Positions 8,722 to 18,775 of a DNA stretch of 64,000 nucleotides are shown in pieces. Both the position numbers and the translations under genes were made by a program. The first letter of the stretch is position 1; the number at the start of each line of letters is the position of its first letter. The DNA comes from CAYGZQ01 sp964354375 [NCBI: uncultured Planctomycetota bacterium] (GTDB lineage Bacteria > JAJVIF01 > JAPKYR01), in assembly GCA_964354375.1 (NCBI GenBank), contig CAYGZQ010000007.1:28453-92452 (forward strand). The letters run 5' to 3'. The notes beneath the pieces were generated by a model. That model was not told the DNA's origin and did not search any database. It saw only the letters and a list, made by a program, of their open reading frames with translations.

Positions 8722-9885
8722 CTAGACCAGTTTCGTTCCGCATTTGTTGCAGAATTTCTCCTCCGGGTCGACTTGATCGCCGCATTTCGGACAGAAGTTC
8801 GGCTTGGCTTCCCCAATGGACGGCATCTCGGGAGCGGCTTTCTCCTCCACCGCTTTCGGATGTCGCCTGCCCGCAAGCACAGCAACAAGTATCACCACGC
8901 CCGCAAGCAGAACCAGTATCACCCACCAATACAGGATCACGAATTTGATAATCAGCACCAGGACAATCGACAGCACAAGGCTTATGACACCTATCACGAA
9001 TCTCAGCCCGCCACCGACGAAAGGCACGTACTTCAGCAGAAACAGAAGCGGTCCGATTATCAGGTTGAAGCCGAGGAAGAACAGAATCACACTCAACGCA
9101 GTCAGACCCCACTTGGCGGCGCTTTCGCTTGCCGCCAGATCGGCCACGAGCTCATCGGCGCTCTTGTCGGTGATGATGAACGGCGTCCCCGACGAAATCC
9201 TGTCGCTGACCATCTCTCCCACCACGACCAGGTCGCCGACATCCTCAATCGGCAGATACTCGACAAGAAGCCATCGCGACCCGAGAGTCTCCGGACCCTT
9301 GTCCTGGCAACTCTCGAACCTCGTCAGCCTCAGGTCGGATTCCCTGGGAAGGACCTCGATCTCGCCGAGCATGAATGAAGAGGCAGCCTGGGTCTGTTCA
9401 TCGAGGACCTGCCAGTCCTGGACCATGTACTGCTCCTCGACCGTTTCCTGGACTTCCTGACCGTTGACGGTGCGCGTCACAGTCTTCTGCCTTGTCTCCG
9501 GGTGCTCCCTGAACTCCTTGAGGGCCGTGTGATACCAGAAGACATCCTCTTTCGCATTGATTTCCTTGCACGCGATGTCGAAAGGCATCACCTCGACATT
9601 CTCGGGTTTCCCGTGGACCTTCAGCAGGCCGGTCTGTCCTTTGGCCTCGGCAGCGGTGAGAAGCGGCAGCGCATCGAGGGTCTTGCTGTGCTCTGCAACC
9701 CCTCTCACCGAGCACCACGCCGGAACAAAGGCCAGAGCGAACAGGATAAATCCGAGGAACATGCCTCCGATCGAGTCCATACATCCCTGCTTGGTGTCGC
9801 GGAAGCCTTTCGCCAGTGGATTCGCGCTCCCGAGCACTTTTCTGGACACTACGCGGGAACCGATGAATCTCTCTCTTGGGCTCAT
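8722..9885 (-). CDS. TMEM43-family membrane protein with C-terminal zinc ribbon
   Basis: 387 residues. An N-terminal membrane helix (GGMFLGFILFALAFVPAW) is followed by a large loop domain of about 200 residues containing the family-typical LTRFESCQ and GSRWLLVEYLP segments. Then come a cluster of three or so helices (about 265-350) and a cytoplasmic tail ending in a zinc ribbon (CPKCG...CNKCG, about 367-384). This topology matches the TMEM43/LUMA family (PF07787), whose bacterial roles are unknown. Starting point: MSPRERF; a later in-frame start at MDSIGGM is possible. Confidence 0.8.
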   Translation of the reverse strand: MSPRERFIGSRVVSRKVLGSANPLAKGFRDTKQGCMDSIGGMFLGFILFALAFVPAWCSVRGVAEHSKTLDALPLLTAAEAKGQTGLLKVHGKPENVEVMPFDIACKEINAKEDVFWYHTALKEFREHPETRQKTVTRTVNGQEVQETVEEQYMVQDWQVLDEQTQAASSFMLGEIEVLPRESDLRLTRFESCQDKGPETLGSRWLLVEYLPIEDVGDLVVVGEMVSDRISSGTPFIITDKSADELVADLAASESAAKWGLTALSVILFFLGFNLIIGPLLFLLKYVPFVGGGLRFVIGVISLVLSIVLVLIIKFVILYWWVILVLLAGVVILVAVLAGRRHPKAVEEKAAPEMPSIGEAKPNFCPKCGDQVDPEEKFCNKCGTKLV

Positions 9886-9951
9886 TTCGACCCCCTTCCC
9901 TCCGGCACCGGGCCGGATGGGCGACAGTTTGTGATTGACAGCCGAAAAAAC

Positions 9952-12900
9952 TCAATATCCCGACACATACACTTCGTCGATCTGCCAGCCCGCTCTGGAA
10001 GCTCCCAGCGAGCCGACAGCAGCGGCGAACGCGAGACGGAAACCGTCCGGATTCCCCACCCATGCCGGGTCCAGGTTGCACACCGTAAGCCTCATAAACT
10101 TGGGATTCGAATCGTTGCAGAAAGCCGGCATTCCTATAAGCTCGTTGTTCCCAAGGATCACGCAGTCATACTCATTAAACCCACCGTCAAGGTCTGCCGG
10201 AAGCTCGCCCCACAGGAAGTCGGTCAGGTAGTCCTTCCCGTTGACGATATGCACGTTCCCGCCGTCCTGGCAGAACCCCGTAAGTCCGTAATCGTCGAAC
10301 TCGTAAGAATGTGTGAAGACAAGTTGCAGGGTTGTGAATCCGGGAGGCACGAAGATAGGAGGCGAGAACAGCACCGAATGCGTCAGAAGATCGTATTTGT
10401 ACGTGCTTCCCGAGAACAACGGACCACGACCCACAAGGTTCGGATTCTGGTGCCATCCTATATACCAGCTTGAGGATCCCCCGGAGTCGAAATCCTTGAT
10501 CCAATCGTTCCTGTCATAGTCGGTCGCGCTGAACTCCCAATCGGCATGAAACAATGCGCCGCCTCCGACGCACCATTCGCTTCGCACTTCCGGCAGATGG
10601 AATGCGTCTTGGGCCACTACCGGGATCCAGTAGCGATTGACGTTTTCGTCGAGATAGCCCAGCTCGGAGCCGACAATGTCCTCGACCTTGAACGAGATCG
10701 AATCGCCGGACACGTCGCCATAATAAACGTCCTCCACCCGCCGCCCGGGAGAACGGTAATCCCAAAGGTACCACTGGTAATAGACTCGATCGCCGTCGGG
10801 ATCCTCGGCGGGAAGCTGCAAAGTAACCTGCTGACTCCAGCCCGGCGTCAGGTTCCCACCCTCGATCTCGTCCACCGTCGGCGGATCATTGGGCTGGTCG
10901 TCAAGGATGTACACCGAGACATCGTCGATCATCCAGCCCCTCGCGTTCGGGAAGTCCTGATTCAAGGCCGTGCTTGCCGCGAAACTGACCCTGATATCGT
11001 GTCCGGCAAATAGTGGATCGATTCTGGCTACACTGGTCGTCAGGGTATGATGGGTGCCCGAAAAAACGTCCTGGTTCAGAAGCTTGTTCTGGGTGCCCTC
11101 ATATATGGGCTTCGCCCAGTACTCCCTTCCGGCTTTGATATTGGCCGGCGTGATGCCATGGGAGAGTATCTCGCCGGCCTCGGTGATCTTTACGTTTCCG
11201 CCGCTGTAGGCCTGCCAGTAGTTGGGGCTCGCGCTACCGTAAATTTGCCCGAAGTCGAAAGAATGCCTGAAGACGACTATTCCCTGGGTCATTGCGGACG
11301 GCAGATGGATTGCCGGGCTGACGAGAATGTCGGACGACCCGTAATCATAATCGGTGTTCGCTGCGCCGAACTTCCGACCGGTCCCATCGAGCGTATCGTC
11401 CGTCACGGCGTCGTCGGTCCATCTCGACGGTCCCTCGCCTTCCAGAGTCGCCCAGCCGATGTTGTCGCCTTTGTCTGCATCGTCCATGCTTGCATGAAAA
11501 ATCTGGCCATTGACCCACACCGTATACGGATCGGCATTCACAGAAGCGTTGTAACCGTCGTCCACCTTGCACTTGATCAGCCACTCGCCCTCCTGAATGC
11601 CCGTGGAACTGAAAATCACATCAATCGTCCCATCTTTGTTGCCCTCTCCCAGATCGACCGTGAGTATCCCCTCGGGATGCACCACTTTCCAGTTGTATTT
11701 GAGCGGAAGAACGCTGTCGACCTTGACCTGGTATGTCACCTCATGCTTGTTTCGCGGATAGAGAGGTCCGGAAATCCCCTCGGTGATAACCGGCGGCTCG
11801 GGCTGCACATGGGGCACAAGCTCGAGCTGGTACTGCACCATCTCGGTTTCGTTCAACGTGATGACACGGATGAAATACTGTCCGACATCGCAGACAAGCG
11901 ACGTATCCAGGCTGCCGACTCCCCCGATCACTTCCGCCTGCGCGATTTTCGTCTCGGACGCATCATAGATCGTGACAAAGGTCTGCGGGGACGTGGTGTA
12001 GAGGTTCACCATCCCCTGCTCCCAGACCTCGGACCCGTTTTGAAATGAATAATAGTCCTTGTAGTCGGTCAGGCTGCCCCCAAGGCGGCATAACGATCCC
12101 TGTGCGACGTCCATCCACTCCAGCGCCTCCGCATCGTCGATCCCGTTGTTCTCATCCGCGACGCATTCCAGCTTGGGGACGTTGATTATCAGTTCCTGAA
12201 AAGCGCTGACCGGCTCGTCAGGAGCCTCGGGAAGTCCCGTGTTGTACTTCAGCCCATCGTTGGAGCCCACTCGAATCAGCACCAGATGGTCGCCGTCGTG
12301 ATTGGGAATCGCCTTGCCGCTAAGGTCTATCCGATACCGGGCCTTCGTGCCGTCATCGGATACGAAATTCATCGTCTGGCCTCCCGAAAACAACTCGGGC
12401 GCAAATATTCTGACCGTATCGACTTCCGCCGCGACATTCCCGTTCGCCTTCCCCTGCCAGTCGTAAACATCAGCGTTTATGACAAGCTGTCCCTTGCCTC
12501 CCACTCCCTCCTCAAAACATAGCGTGTTCAATTCGACATGGGCGTCGACATGATACGGTTCCGACTGATTAGCCTCGATCGGGAAATCGTCGGGGATTTC
12601 CTGCGGGGGAAACGGATCGGGATAATCCCAGCATGCGTCGACGGCATAGTTGAACACGGCCGGACAATCAGTGGCTTGTGGAGGCTTGACTCTGTATCGT
12701 CGCTTGCATGTGGTGCCGACGTACGACACTCCGCGACCGAGGTCATCATCGAGCGGGACATTCGCCATGCTCGTCACGGGCTGATACTTGTCGAGGTAGT
12801 CGCAGAAGTACTTGTAGGGATTCACGGTGGCGGTCAGCAACTCTGTATCCTGGGTGCCTAGCTCACCGGGCACGTAGCCGTTCAAACCCGAGCCTGTAAA

Positions 12901-13407
12901 CTCCCTGGGGTTCCACCAGCGCGTGTACCCGTCCGCATTCAGAAGCCTCCATTCGTCAACGTCCGATACGACAAGATTGCCGATCTGCAGGCTGCCCGGC
13001 GTCATGAGAATCCCCTTGGCGTCGAAGCCGTACAAACTCGGGCTGTCCGGATACGGATGCGTAAAGGTGAAATCCAGCGCGAAGATCTTGTTGGGAATGT
13101 CGCTTGCCTGCCAGTCAAACCAGATGCCCACGCAGTCATAAGTGTTCAGAGGCTCCACCAGGTTGACATGGAATCCGGCCGACCTCAGCGGCGTCATCTC
13201 GACCGTCAGATTTTCGGTGTCAAGCCTTACCTCCCACAGTCCGAGGAGACGATGATGCGTCCCGCTCTCGTCGCGACCGGCAGGGAAGCTCAACGAAGGA
13301 CTCGACGGATCTCCGCGATCCGATCCTGAGCAGCCTGCCCCGACGCACCACGCAACCGCCGCCATCACCAGGATGCATGCCGACCAAACGGCTCTTCGCT
13401 TGACCAT
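9952..13407 (-). CDS. Giant lipoprotein, LWGxWD module + PPC + jelly-roll domains (1151 aa)
   Basis: Lipoprotein signal peptide with lipobox ending GAGC (Cys about 26), SD GGAGGTGAG before the ATG. Residues of about 50-430 are the shared module: LLGLWEVRLD, GYTRWWNPREF, NPYKYFCDYL and IPDDFPIEANQSE. Next is a pre-peptidase C-terminal-like domain (residues about 430-540; DYKDYYSFQNGSE, GQYFIRVITLNE), an Ig-like segment, and two copies of a jelly-roll-like block (SSDILVSPAI, YSGGNVKITEAGE and the later QDGGNVHIV) separated by an Ig/PKD-like region (PAEDPDGDRVYYQWYLWDY). It ends WQIDEVYVSGY. Probably outer-membrane anchored and surface or periplasmic; function unknown. It is a tandem paralogue of the next upstream gene, 39 bp away. 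Confidence 0.85.
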   Translation of the reverse strand: MVKRRAVWSACILVMAAVAWCVGAGCSGSDRGDPSSPSLSFPAGRDESGTHHRLLGLWEVRLDTENLTVEMTPLRSAGFHVNLVEPLNTYDCVGIWFDWQASDIPNKIFALDFTFTHPYPDSPSLYGFDAKGILMTPGSLQIGNLVVSDVDEWRLLNADGYTRWWNPREFTGSGLNGYVPGELGTQDTELLTATVNPYKYFCDYLDKYQPVTSMANVPLDDDLGRGVSYVGTTCKRRYRVKPPQATDCPAVFNYAVDACWDYPDPFPPQEIPDDFPIEANQSEPYHVDAHVELNTLCFEEGVGGKGQLVINADVYDWQGKANGNVAAEVDTVRIFAPELFSGGQTMNFVSDDGTKARYRIDLSGKAIPNHDGDHLVLIRVGSNDGLKYNTGLPEAPDEPVSAFQELIINVPKLECVADENNGIDDAEALEWMDVAQGSLCRLGGSLTDYKDYYSFQNGSEVWEQGMVNLYTTSPQTFVTIYDASETKIAQAEVIGGVGSLDTSLVCDVGQYFIRVITLNETEMVQYQLELVPHVQPEPPVITEGISGPLYPRNKHEVTYQVKVDSVLPLKYNWKVVHPEGILTVDLGEGNKDGTIDVIFSSTGIQEGEWLIKCKVDDGYNASVNADPYTVWVNGQIFHASMDDADKGDNIGWATLEGEGPSRWTDDAVTDDTLDGTGRKFGAANTDYDYGSSDILVSPAIHLPSAMTQGIVVFRHSFDFGQIYGSASPNYWQAYSGGNVKITEAGEILSHGITPANIKAGREYWAKPIYEGTQNKLLNQDVFSGTHHTLTTSVARIDPLFAGHDIRVSFAASTALNQDFPNARGWMIDDVSVYILDDQPNDPPTVDEIEGGNLTPGWSQQVTLQLPAEDPDGDRVYYQWYLWDYRSPGRRVEDVYYGDVSGDSISFKVEDIVGSELGYLDENVNRYWIPVVAQDAFHLPEVRSEWCVGGGALFHADWEFSATDYDRNDWIKDFDSGGSSSWYIGWHQNPNLVGRGPLFSGSTYKYDLLTHSVLFSPPIFVPPGFTTLQLVFTHSYEFDDYGLTGFCQDGGNVHIVNGKDYLTDFLWGELPADLDGGFNEYDCVILGNNELIGMPAFCNDSNPKFMRLTVCNLDPAWVGNPDGFRLAFAAAVGSLGASRAGWQIDEVYVSGY

Positions 13408-13446
13408 CTCGACTCACCTCCGCATGCGATTCGGACTTGAACTCGG

Positions 13447-16400
13447 TCACTCCACCCCGTAAAGAACGACCTCATCAATCAGCCACCCTCTGCGTGGCAC
13501 ACCGGACAGGCTTGAGGACGCCGCGAATCCGACGCGAATGCTCATCGGGTCCGCCAGCCACAAAGGATCAAGATACGCGTAGGAGATCCTCATTGCAGCC
13601 GGGGCCTCGTCGTTACAGAAGGCATCCTGACCGCCAAGCAGACCACCCGACTCAAGCTGGCAATCATACGGGAAGCCTATGTCCATCTGTTCCGGGGGGT
13701 CGAACCAATGGAAATCGGTCAGGTAGTTGTCAGCCTCGACAACGTGCACGTTCCCGCCGTCATGGCACTCCGAGACCACATCATCATCGTAGAACTGGTA
13801 GTAATGGGCGAACCCGATCATCGCTTCGCTGAATCCGGGAGGGATGAAAATCGGGGGAGTGAAAAGCACTGCGTGATCGTCAGTCGTGTAATCGGTGTCC
13901 GCATCGGCGAACTTGTACCCACACCCGCCGAGCACCGAATCCGTCACGCTCGCACCGTGCCATGTCGAGTCGCTGCCTTCGTCGAACGCGGTATCCCACT
14001 CGGCCTTATCGTAATACGGAGTCGGGTCATCGGGATCAAACCAGAAGAGAATCCCGTTGCCCACCGTCCACGCTTCCCTCTTTATTCCCTCATGATATCC
14101 GTCTGTTACCGACACGCTGACTCGGAATCGATTGCTGTAGCCACCGGTCACGAGATCGCTGATGACGAAGTCAAGAGCGGGGGCGATCGGATCGTAGTAG
14201 ATGTTCCTCACTCGAACGCCGGGATACCGGAAATCCCACAGCGACCAGGTTCTGTAAATTGCGTCCCCGTCCGGATCGGACGCCGCCATCGCGTAATGAA
14301 GAGGATCATCCATATGGGGCGCAAGGTCCCCGCCTTCCAGCGGTCCGGCATCGGGTTCCTGATTGGGAGCATCTCCCTCGACATATACCGCGACATCGTC
14401 GATCAGCCAGCCGCGGTAGTTTGAGTATTCATGTCCGGTTGTCACGGCAAAGCCGATGTAGATATCGTTTCCGGCCATTGCCGGAGGAATGCTCGCGGCG
14501 GAGACGGTGAGTCTGAACGGATCGGAAGCCTCATTCGACCGGTAGCAGAACGCCTGCTGGTCCTCCATCAGGGTATCGCCCTGGATCAGCTGGGACCAGC
14601 ATGGCATCCCTCCCGTAATCTCGGCCGGCAGAACGTCGTAGGACGGGAGCTCGGGCGCCTCCGTTATCTTCACATTGCCTCCGTCGTATCCCTCCCAGAA
14701 CTCGTACCCCGGCCTCGTCTTGGCAATGTCGAGGTCGTACGAGTGACGGAAAGCGATAATCCCGTGACCCATCCCGCTCGGAAGACTCACGGGCGGGCTC
14801 ACAAGGATGTCGGACGAATTGTTCGTGTAATTAGTATTCGCCTCTCCAAACTTTCGACCTTCGCCCTGAAGCAGGGTGTCCGAGGTGGCCAACAGGGTCC
14901 ACGCCGTGGTTCCAGCCTGCCCCACATGGGTCCAGCCCGCATTGTCTCCAGTCGTGTCATCGTTCAAATCAGCATGGAAAATCTGACCGTTAACCCAGAC
15001 ATGGTATGGGTCGGCCGAGACCGGTCCCCCCACCCCGTTCGTGACTTCACAACGGATCTCTGCTTCCCCCAGGATACAGAAATCCGAGAACTTGACCTCC
15101 AGATGACCGTTGCCGTCGCCCGGATCGGGTCCGAACACCACAAAACCCGAGTCCACGATAGTCCAGCCATACGTCACCGGCCAGACTGAATCAACCCCGA
15201 TTTCGTACAGGGTGTTCTGTGCGCATCGGGGATACTTGTATCCGCTGATTTGGCTCACGATCACCGGCGCTGAGACGTCCTGAGCGTTCCCCTTGAGATC
15301 GACGTAGTAGTAGATCGTGTCCACTTCGTTCATTGTCAGAACGCGGAGATAATAGGTCCCCGGCATCAGGTAAAGCGCGCCGAGATCGATCTGGGCCTTC
15401 CCGCCGGAAATCTCCGATTGCGTCAGCTTCGTATGGGTCGAATCGAACACGCTCAGGAAGACCATGTTCGACCAGGCATAGAGCGTGGCTGATCCTGTAA
15501 GCCCCTTGTCTACCGGAATTTCGAAGGAGTAGTAGTCGCTGTAGTCGATCAGCTCTCCGCCAGGGCGGCAGAGAGTCCCGTAGGCGGAGTCGATGAGATC
15601 GAACGGTTCCGCAGTGGCAAAAGTGTTGTTTCCGTCCGGGCCGCATTCGAGTTCCTCGACATTGACCCAGAGCACCTGGTAGGCGCTTAACGGCTGGTCC
15701 GGAGCTCCCGGCGCAAATGAGTTGTACTTCAGGCCGTCGTTCGATCCGACCCGGAATATCACCTGATGCTCACCTGAGCGCGCGGGGTTCACGATTCCGC
15801 TCAGATCAACGGAATAGACCGCCTTGACTCCCGTGTCCTGCACAAGGCTCATGGTCTGCCCCCCGCTGAAAAGCTCGGGAGCGAAAACCCGCACCGTGCT
15901 GACCTGGTCCGCGATGTTCCCGAGCGCCTGACCCTGCCAGTCGTACACTTCGAGCGTCAACAGGAGATTTCCACCGCCACCGGTCCCCGCATCGAATCCC
16001 AGCGTGTTCACATCGGCTCTCGGAAGCAAATGGAACGCCTCCGGCTGGTTAGCCTCCATTGGGAAATCATCCGGAATTTCTCCGGGTGGATTCGGCACCG
16101 GCGGCGCCCATGATGCGTCCACTGCGTAGTTGAAGATGACCTGGGGACCGGGGGACATCTGGAACCAGATGAAGTACCTTCTCGTGTTCGACGATCCGGC
16201 CGTGAACACCCCCCTGCCCTCGTCATCGTCCAGACCGACAAATTCGATCAGCTCTTCGATTGGCTGCTTAAACCCGAGGTAATCGCAGAAATATTGGTAC
16301 GGATTCACGGTCGCAGTCAACAGGCCCGTGTTCGCGGTTCCCAGATTGCCCGGGATATATCGCATCATTCCCGACCCGTGGAACTCTGTCGGGTTCCACC

Positions 16401-16914
16401 ATCTCGTATACCCGTCGGCACTTGTCAGGCGTGTCTCGGTCGGTCCTGCGAACACAAGATTCCCAACTACCTGGGTGCCGGGAGTAATCATGATGCCCTT
16501 CACGTCGAAACCCGCAAGCTGCGGGCTCGTTGCGAAAGGATGGGTCAGCGTCACGTCCACCGTGAACTTGCCCATCGCCGGGTCGCTGGCCGGGAGGTCG
16601 ATAACCGCAGCCACTCCCATGGTCGAGTTGAGTATCCCCACGACATTCATGTGGAACGCGCTGTTCCTGAGCGGGATCATCTCTACCGTCATCTTGTCGC
16701 GATCCAGTATCGCCTCCCAGTATCCCCACAGCCCGTGCGCCGCGCCCTTCGAAGAAGAAGCCGCGGCTTGAGTCAGTGCCTGCGAATCAACGCTCGTCTC
16801 CCCGGAAGCTCCCGGGGCAACCGGAATGTCGCCGGAACATCCCGCGGCAAGAAACACCGTGGCAAGAGCGAGGAAGGGAAGAGTACTACGCGTCCAGAGA
16901 ATCAGCCGTTTCAT
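13447..16914 (-). CDS. Giant lipoprotein, tandem paralogue of the preceding one (1155 aa)
   Basis: Lipobox FLAAGC, then the shared module (GLWGYWEAILDRDKMTVEM, GYTRWWNPTEFHGSG, NPYQYFCDYL, IPDDFPMEANQPE), a PPC-like domain (DYSDYYSFEIPVD, GTYYLRVLTMNE), an Ig-like segment, and two jelly-roll blocks (SSDILVSPPV, DGGNVKITEAPE and DGGNVHVVEADN), ending GWLIDEVVLYGVE. Domain order and length match the adjacent 1151-residue gene throughout, so the two arose by tandem duplication and have diverged. SD AAAGGAGTG lies upstream, and an AT-rich stretch at 16980-17020 probably holds the promoter. Secreted and membrane-anchored; no catalytic motif seen. Confidence 0.85.
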   Translation of the reverse strand: MKRLILWTRSTLPFLALATVFLAAGCSGDIPVAPGASGETSVDSQALTQAAASSSKGAAHGLWGYWEAILDRDKMTVEMIPLRNSAFHMNVVGILNSTMGVAAVIDLPASDPAMGKFTVDVTLTHPFATSPQLAGFDVKGIMITPGTQVVGNLVFAGPTETRLTSADGYTRWWNPTEFHGSGMMRYIPGNLGTANTGLLTATVNPYQYFCDYLGFKQPIEELIEFVGLDDDEGRGVFTAGSSNTRRYFIWFQMSPGPQVIFNYAVDASWAPPVPNPPGEIPDDFPMEANQPEAFHLLPRADVNTLGFDAGTGGGGNLLLTLEVYDWQGQALGNIADQVSTVRVFAPELFSGGQTMSLVQDTGVKAVYSVDLSGIVNPARSGEHQVIFRVGSNDGLKYNSFAPGAPDQPLSAYQVLWVNVEELECGPDGNNTFATAEPFDLIDSAYGTLCRPGGELIDYSDYYSFEIPVDKGLTGSATLYAWSNMVFLSVFDSTHTKLTQSEISGGKAQIDLGALYLMPGTYYLRVLTMNEVDTIYYYVDLKGNAQDVSAPVIVSQISGYKYPRCAQNTLYEIGVDSVWPVTYGWTIVDSGFVVFGPDPGDGNGHLEVKFSDFCILGEAEIRCEVTNGVGGPVSADPYHVWVNGQIFHADLNDDTTGDNAGWTHVGQAGTTAWTLLATSDTLLQGEGRKFGEANTNYTNNSSDILVSPPVSLPSGMGHGIIAFRHSYDLDIAKTRPGYEFWEGYDGGNVKITEAPELPSYDVLPAEITGGMPCWSQLIQGDTLMEDQQAFCYRSNEASDPFRLTVSAASIPPAMAGNDIYIGFAVTTGHEYSNYRGWLIDDVAVYVEGDAPNQEPDAGPLEGGDLAPHMDDPLHYAMAASDPDGDAIYRTWSLWDFRYPGVRVRNIYYDPIAPALDFVISDLVTGGYSNRFRVSVSVTDGYHEGIKREAWTVGNGILFWFDPDDPTPYYDKAEWDTAFDEGSDSTWHGASVTDSVLGGCGYKFADADTDYTTDDHAVLFTPPIFIPPGFSEAMIGFAHYYQFYDDDVVSECHDGGNVHVVEADNYLTDFHWFDPPEQMDIGFPYDCQLESGGLLGGQDAFCNDEAPAAMRISYAYLDPLWLADPMSIRVGFAASSSLSGVPRRGWLIDEVVLYGVE

Positions 16915-17051
16915 TCCGCAACACTCCTTTGCATTCGAATTGTTTCACTAGCCGACCGCACGCGAACACCCGTTGCCTTGAGCCTGTTAACGAAACACAA
17001 TAATAAGGTATAAGGTTTTGTGCCGTCAAACATCGACACACCGCGGCTTCG

Positions 17052-17444
17052 TCAGACGGCCAGGTACATCACGAGAAGCTGGGCCGCGGCCATAAGCACA
17101 GACAGCGTCCCGAGTACGATCACAAGCGGGTACAGGCTCAGCGTCCCGTACTTCCGCAAGGCCTTACGCATCATGACCCCGATGATCGACACAATCAGCA
17201 GGAGGATATGGTAGCCCATCATGGTCCGCGCGAAATCGTCCATCGGGATCCACATGCCGGTCCTGAGCCGGGCGACCATCTGCCAGGCCATCGCCCAGAC
17301 TCCCAGCGTCACGATGAAAAGAAAAATCCCGGTGAATCTAAACAGGATCAAGTAGCCGTACGGTATCGCAGGCTCAGGAATCTCGCTTATTACTGGATCA
17401 TCTATCGGACCAAACATCTCGCTTTCTGTAGAACGGATACTCAC
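17052..17444 (-). CDS. Small integral membrane protein
   Basis: 130 residues, GTG start four bases after the stop of the hydratase gene, so translationally linked to it. About three to four hydrophobic segments (YLILFRFTGIFLFIVTLGVW, MMGYHILLLIVSIIGVMM, LVIVLGTLSVLMAAAQLL) after an acidic N-terminus. I do not recognise the family. The site where leuD would be expected is occupied by this gene. Confidence 0.7.
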   Translation of the reverse strand: MSIRSTESEMFGPIDDPVISEIPEPAIPYGYLILFRFTGIFLFIVTLGVWAMAWQMVARLRTGMWIPMDDFARTMMGYHILLLIVSIIGVMMRKALRKYGTLSLYPLVIVLGTLSVLMAAAQLLVMYLAV

Positions 17445-17448
17445 AAGA

Positions 17449-18714
17449 TCACTTCGCCACGTCGGCGGGATGAGTGATCTTCCCCCTCACGGCCGTCGCA
17501 GCGGCAACCTCCGGTCCCGCCAGGTACACCTTGCTGTCGCGGTGACCCATCCTGCCTTTGAAATTCCTGTTCGATGTACTCAGGCAGACATCCCCCGGAC
17601 CCAGGACTCCGCCATATCCGCCCAGGCATGGTCCGCAGCTCGGCGTTCCGACCGCCCCGCCCGCATCGACGATTCTCCCGATTATCCCCTCGTTCAACGC
17701 CTCTCTGAAGACCTCCTGCGTGGCCGGCGTCACCAGAACCATCGTATGATTGTCGAACGAATTGTTCCCAAGCACGCGGGCAAATCTGCGCAGGTCCTCA
17801 AGCGACCCGTTCGCGCAGCTCCCCAGGAAAACCTGATCGACCCTCACACCCTCCACTTCTCTCACGGGGTGAACGTCGGCAGGATTGTCGGGCACCGCCA
17901 CCATAGGCTCGAGCTCCGAGATATTGAACGAGTGAACTCTGACATACGATGCGTCGGCATCGGGAAGCACGGGCTCGCACGGACCGTCCACGCGTCCGGA
18001 AAGCCACGACAGCACCTTCTCGTCTGGAGGGATCACCACGGTGCACGCTCCGGTCTCAGCCGACATGTTGGCGATCGTGATTCTGTCGGCAACCGACAGG
18101 TGCTCGAAAGCGCCACCCTCATACTCAAGCGCCTCGTTCATCGCACCTTCCTTGCCGAGCGAACCCACCACGCTCAGGGCGATGTCCTTTCCGCCGATGA
18201 ACCGCCTCGGTTGGCCGTCAAGGACGATCTTTCTTGATTTCGGCACTTCGAGCCAGAACTCCCCGAGTGCCCACAGAGCTGCGAGATCAGTTGCCCCGAC
18301 ACCGTAGCCCACGGCCCCCAGGGCGCCCACGGTGATTGTGTGGCTGTCCGCGCCTGCAATGAGCATTCCCGGCCGGACCAACCCCTTTTCCAACAGCAAA
18401 ATGTGGCAGATGCCGCCCCATCCCACCTCATAGTAGTGTCCGACATCCATTTCCCTGGCGAATTCGCGCATCGACCGACTGAGCGTGGCCGATTGGATAT
18501 CCTTCGCAGGCTGGAAATGATCCTGGACCAGAACAACCTTGTCGGGATCGCGCACTTTCCCGATTCCGATCTGCCGAAAGACATTTATCGCGTGGGGGGC
18601 GGTGAGATCGTGACCCATGATCAGGTCGGGTCGGCAAGTCAGGACATCGCCGGCTCTGGCGGAGTCGACATCCGCGTGTCCCGCCAGCACTTTCTCTGTT
18701 ATCGTCTGCCCCAT
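17449..18714 (-). CDS. leuC: 3-isopropylmalate/homoaconitate-type dehydratase large subunit
   Basis: 421 residues, the usual size of the short (type 2) LeuC/HacA large subunits. Aconitase-superfamily [4Fe-4S] cysteines are visible in FLGSCANG and SCGPCLGG, with substrate/cluster loop motifs VLVQDHFQP, GADSHTITVGALG and GRMGHRDSKVYL. It isomerises 2-isopropylmalate (leucine) or hydrates homoaconitate (lysine via aminoadipate), and the two specificities cannot be separated by eye. The small subunit is not encoded in this window. Start ATG at 18714 with GGGACG upstream. Confidence 0.88.
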   Translation of the reverse strand: MGQTITEKVLAGHADVDSARAGDVLTCRPDLIMGHDLTAPHAINVFRQIGIGKVRDPDKVVLVQDHFQPAKDIQSATLSRSMREFAREMDVGHYYEVGWGGICHILLLEKGLVRPGMLIAGADSHTITVGALGAVGYGVGATDLAALWALGEFWLEVPKSRKIVLDGQPRRFIGGKDIALSVVGSLGKEGAMNEALEYEGGAFEHLSVADRITIANMSAETGACTVVIPPDEKVLSWLSGRVDGPCEPVLPDADASYVRVHSFNISELEPMVAVPDNPADVHPVREVEGVRVDQVFLGSCANGSLEDLRRFARVLGNNSFDNHTMVLVTPATQEVFREALNEGIIGRIVDAGGAVGTPSCGPCLGGYGGVLGPGDVCLSTSNRNFKGRMGHRDSKVYLAGPEVAAATAVRGKITHPADVAK

Positions 18715-18775
18715 CGTCCCGGGTGATTCGAGTACTCTACCCTAAGAGGTCATGCAAGAGCAATCCCCCCCCATC

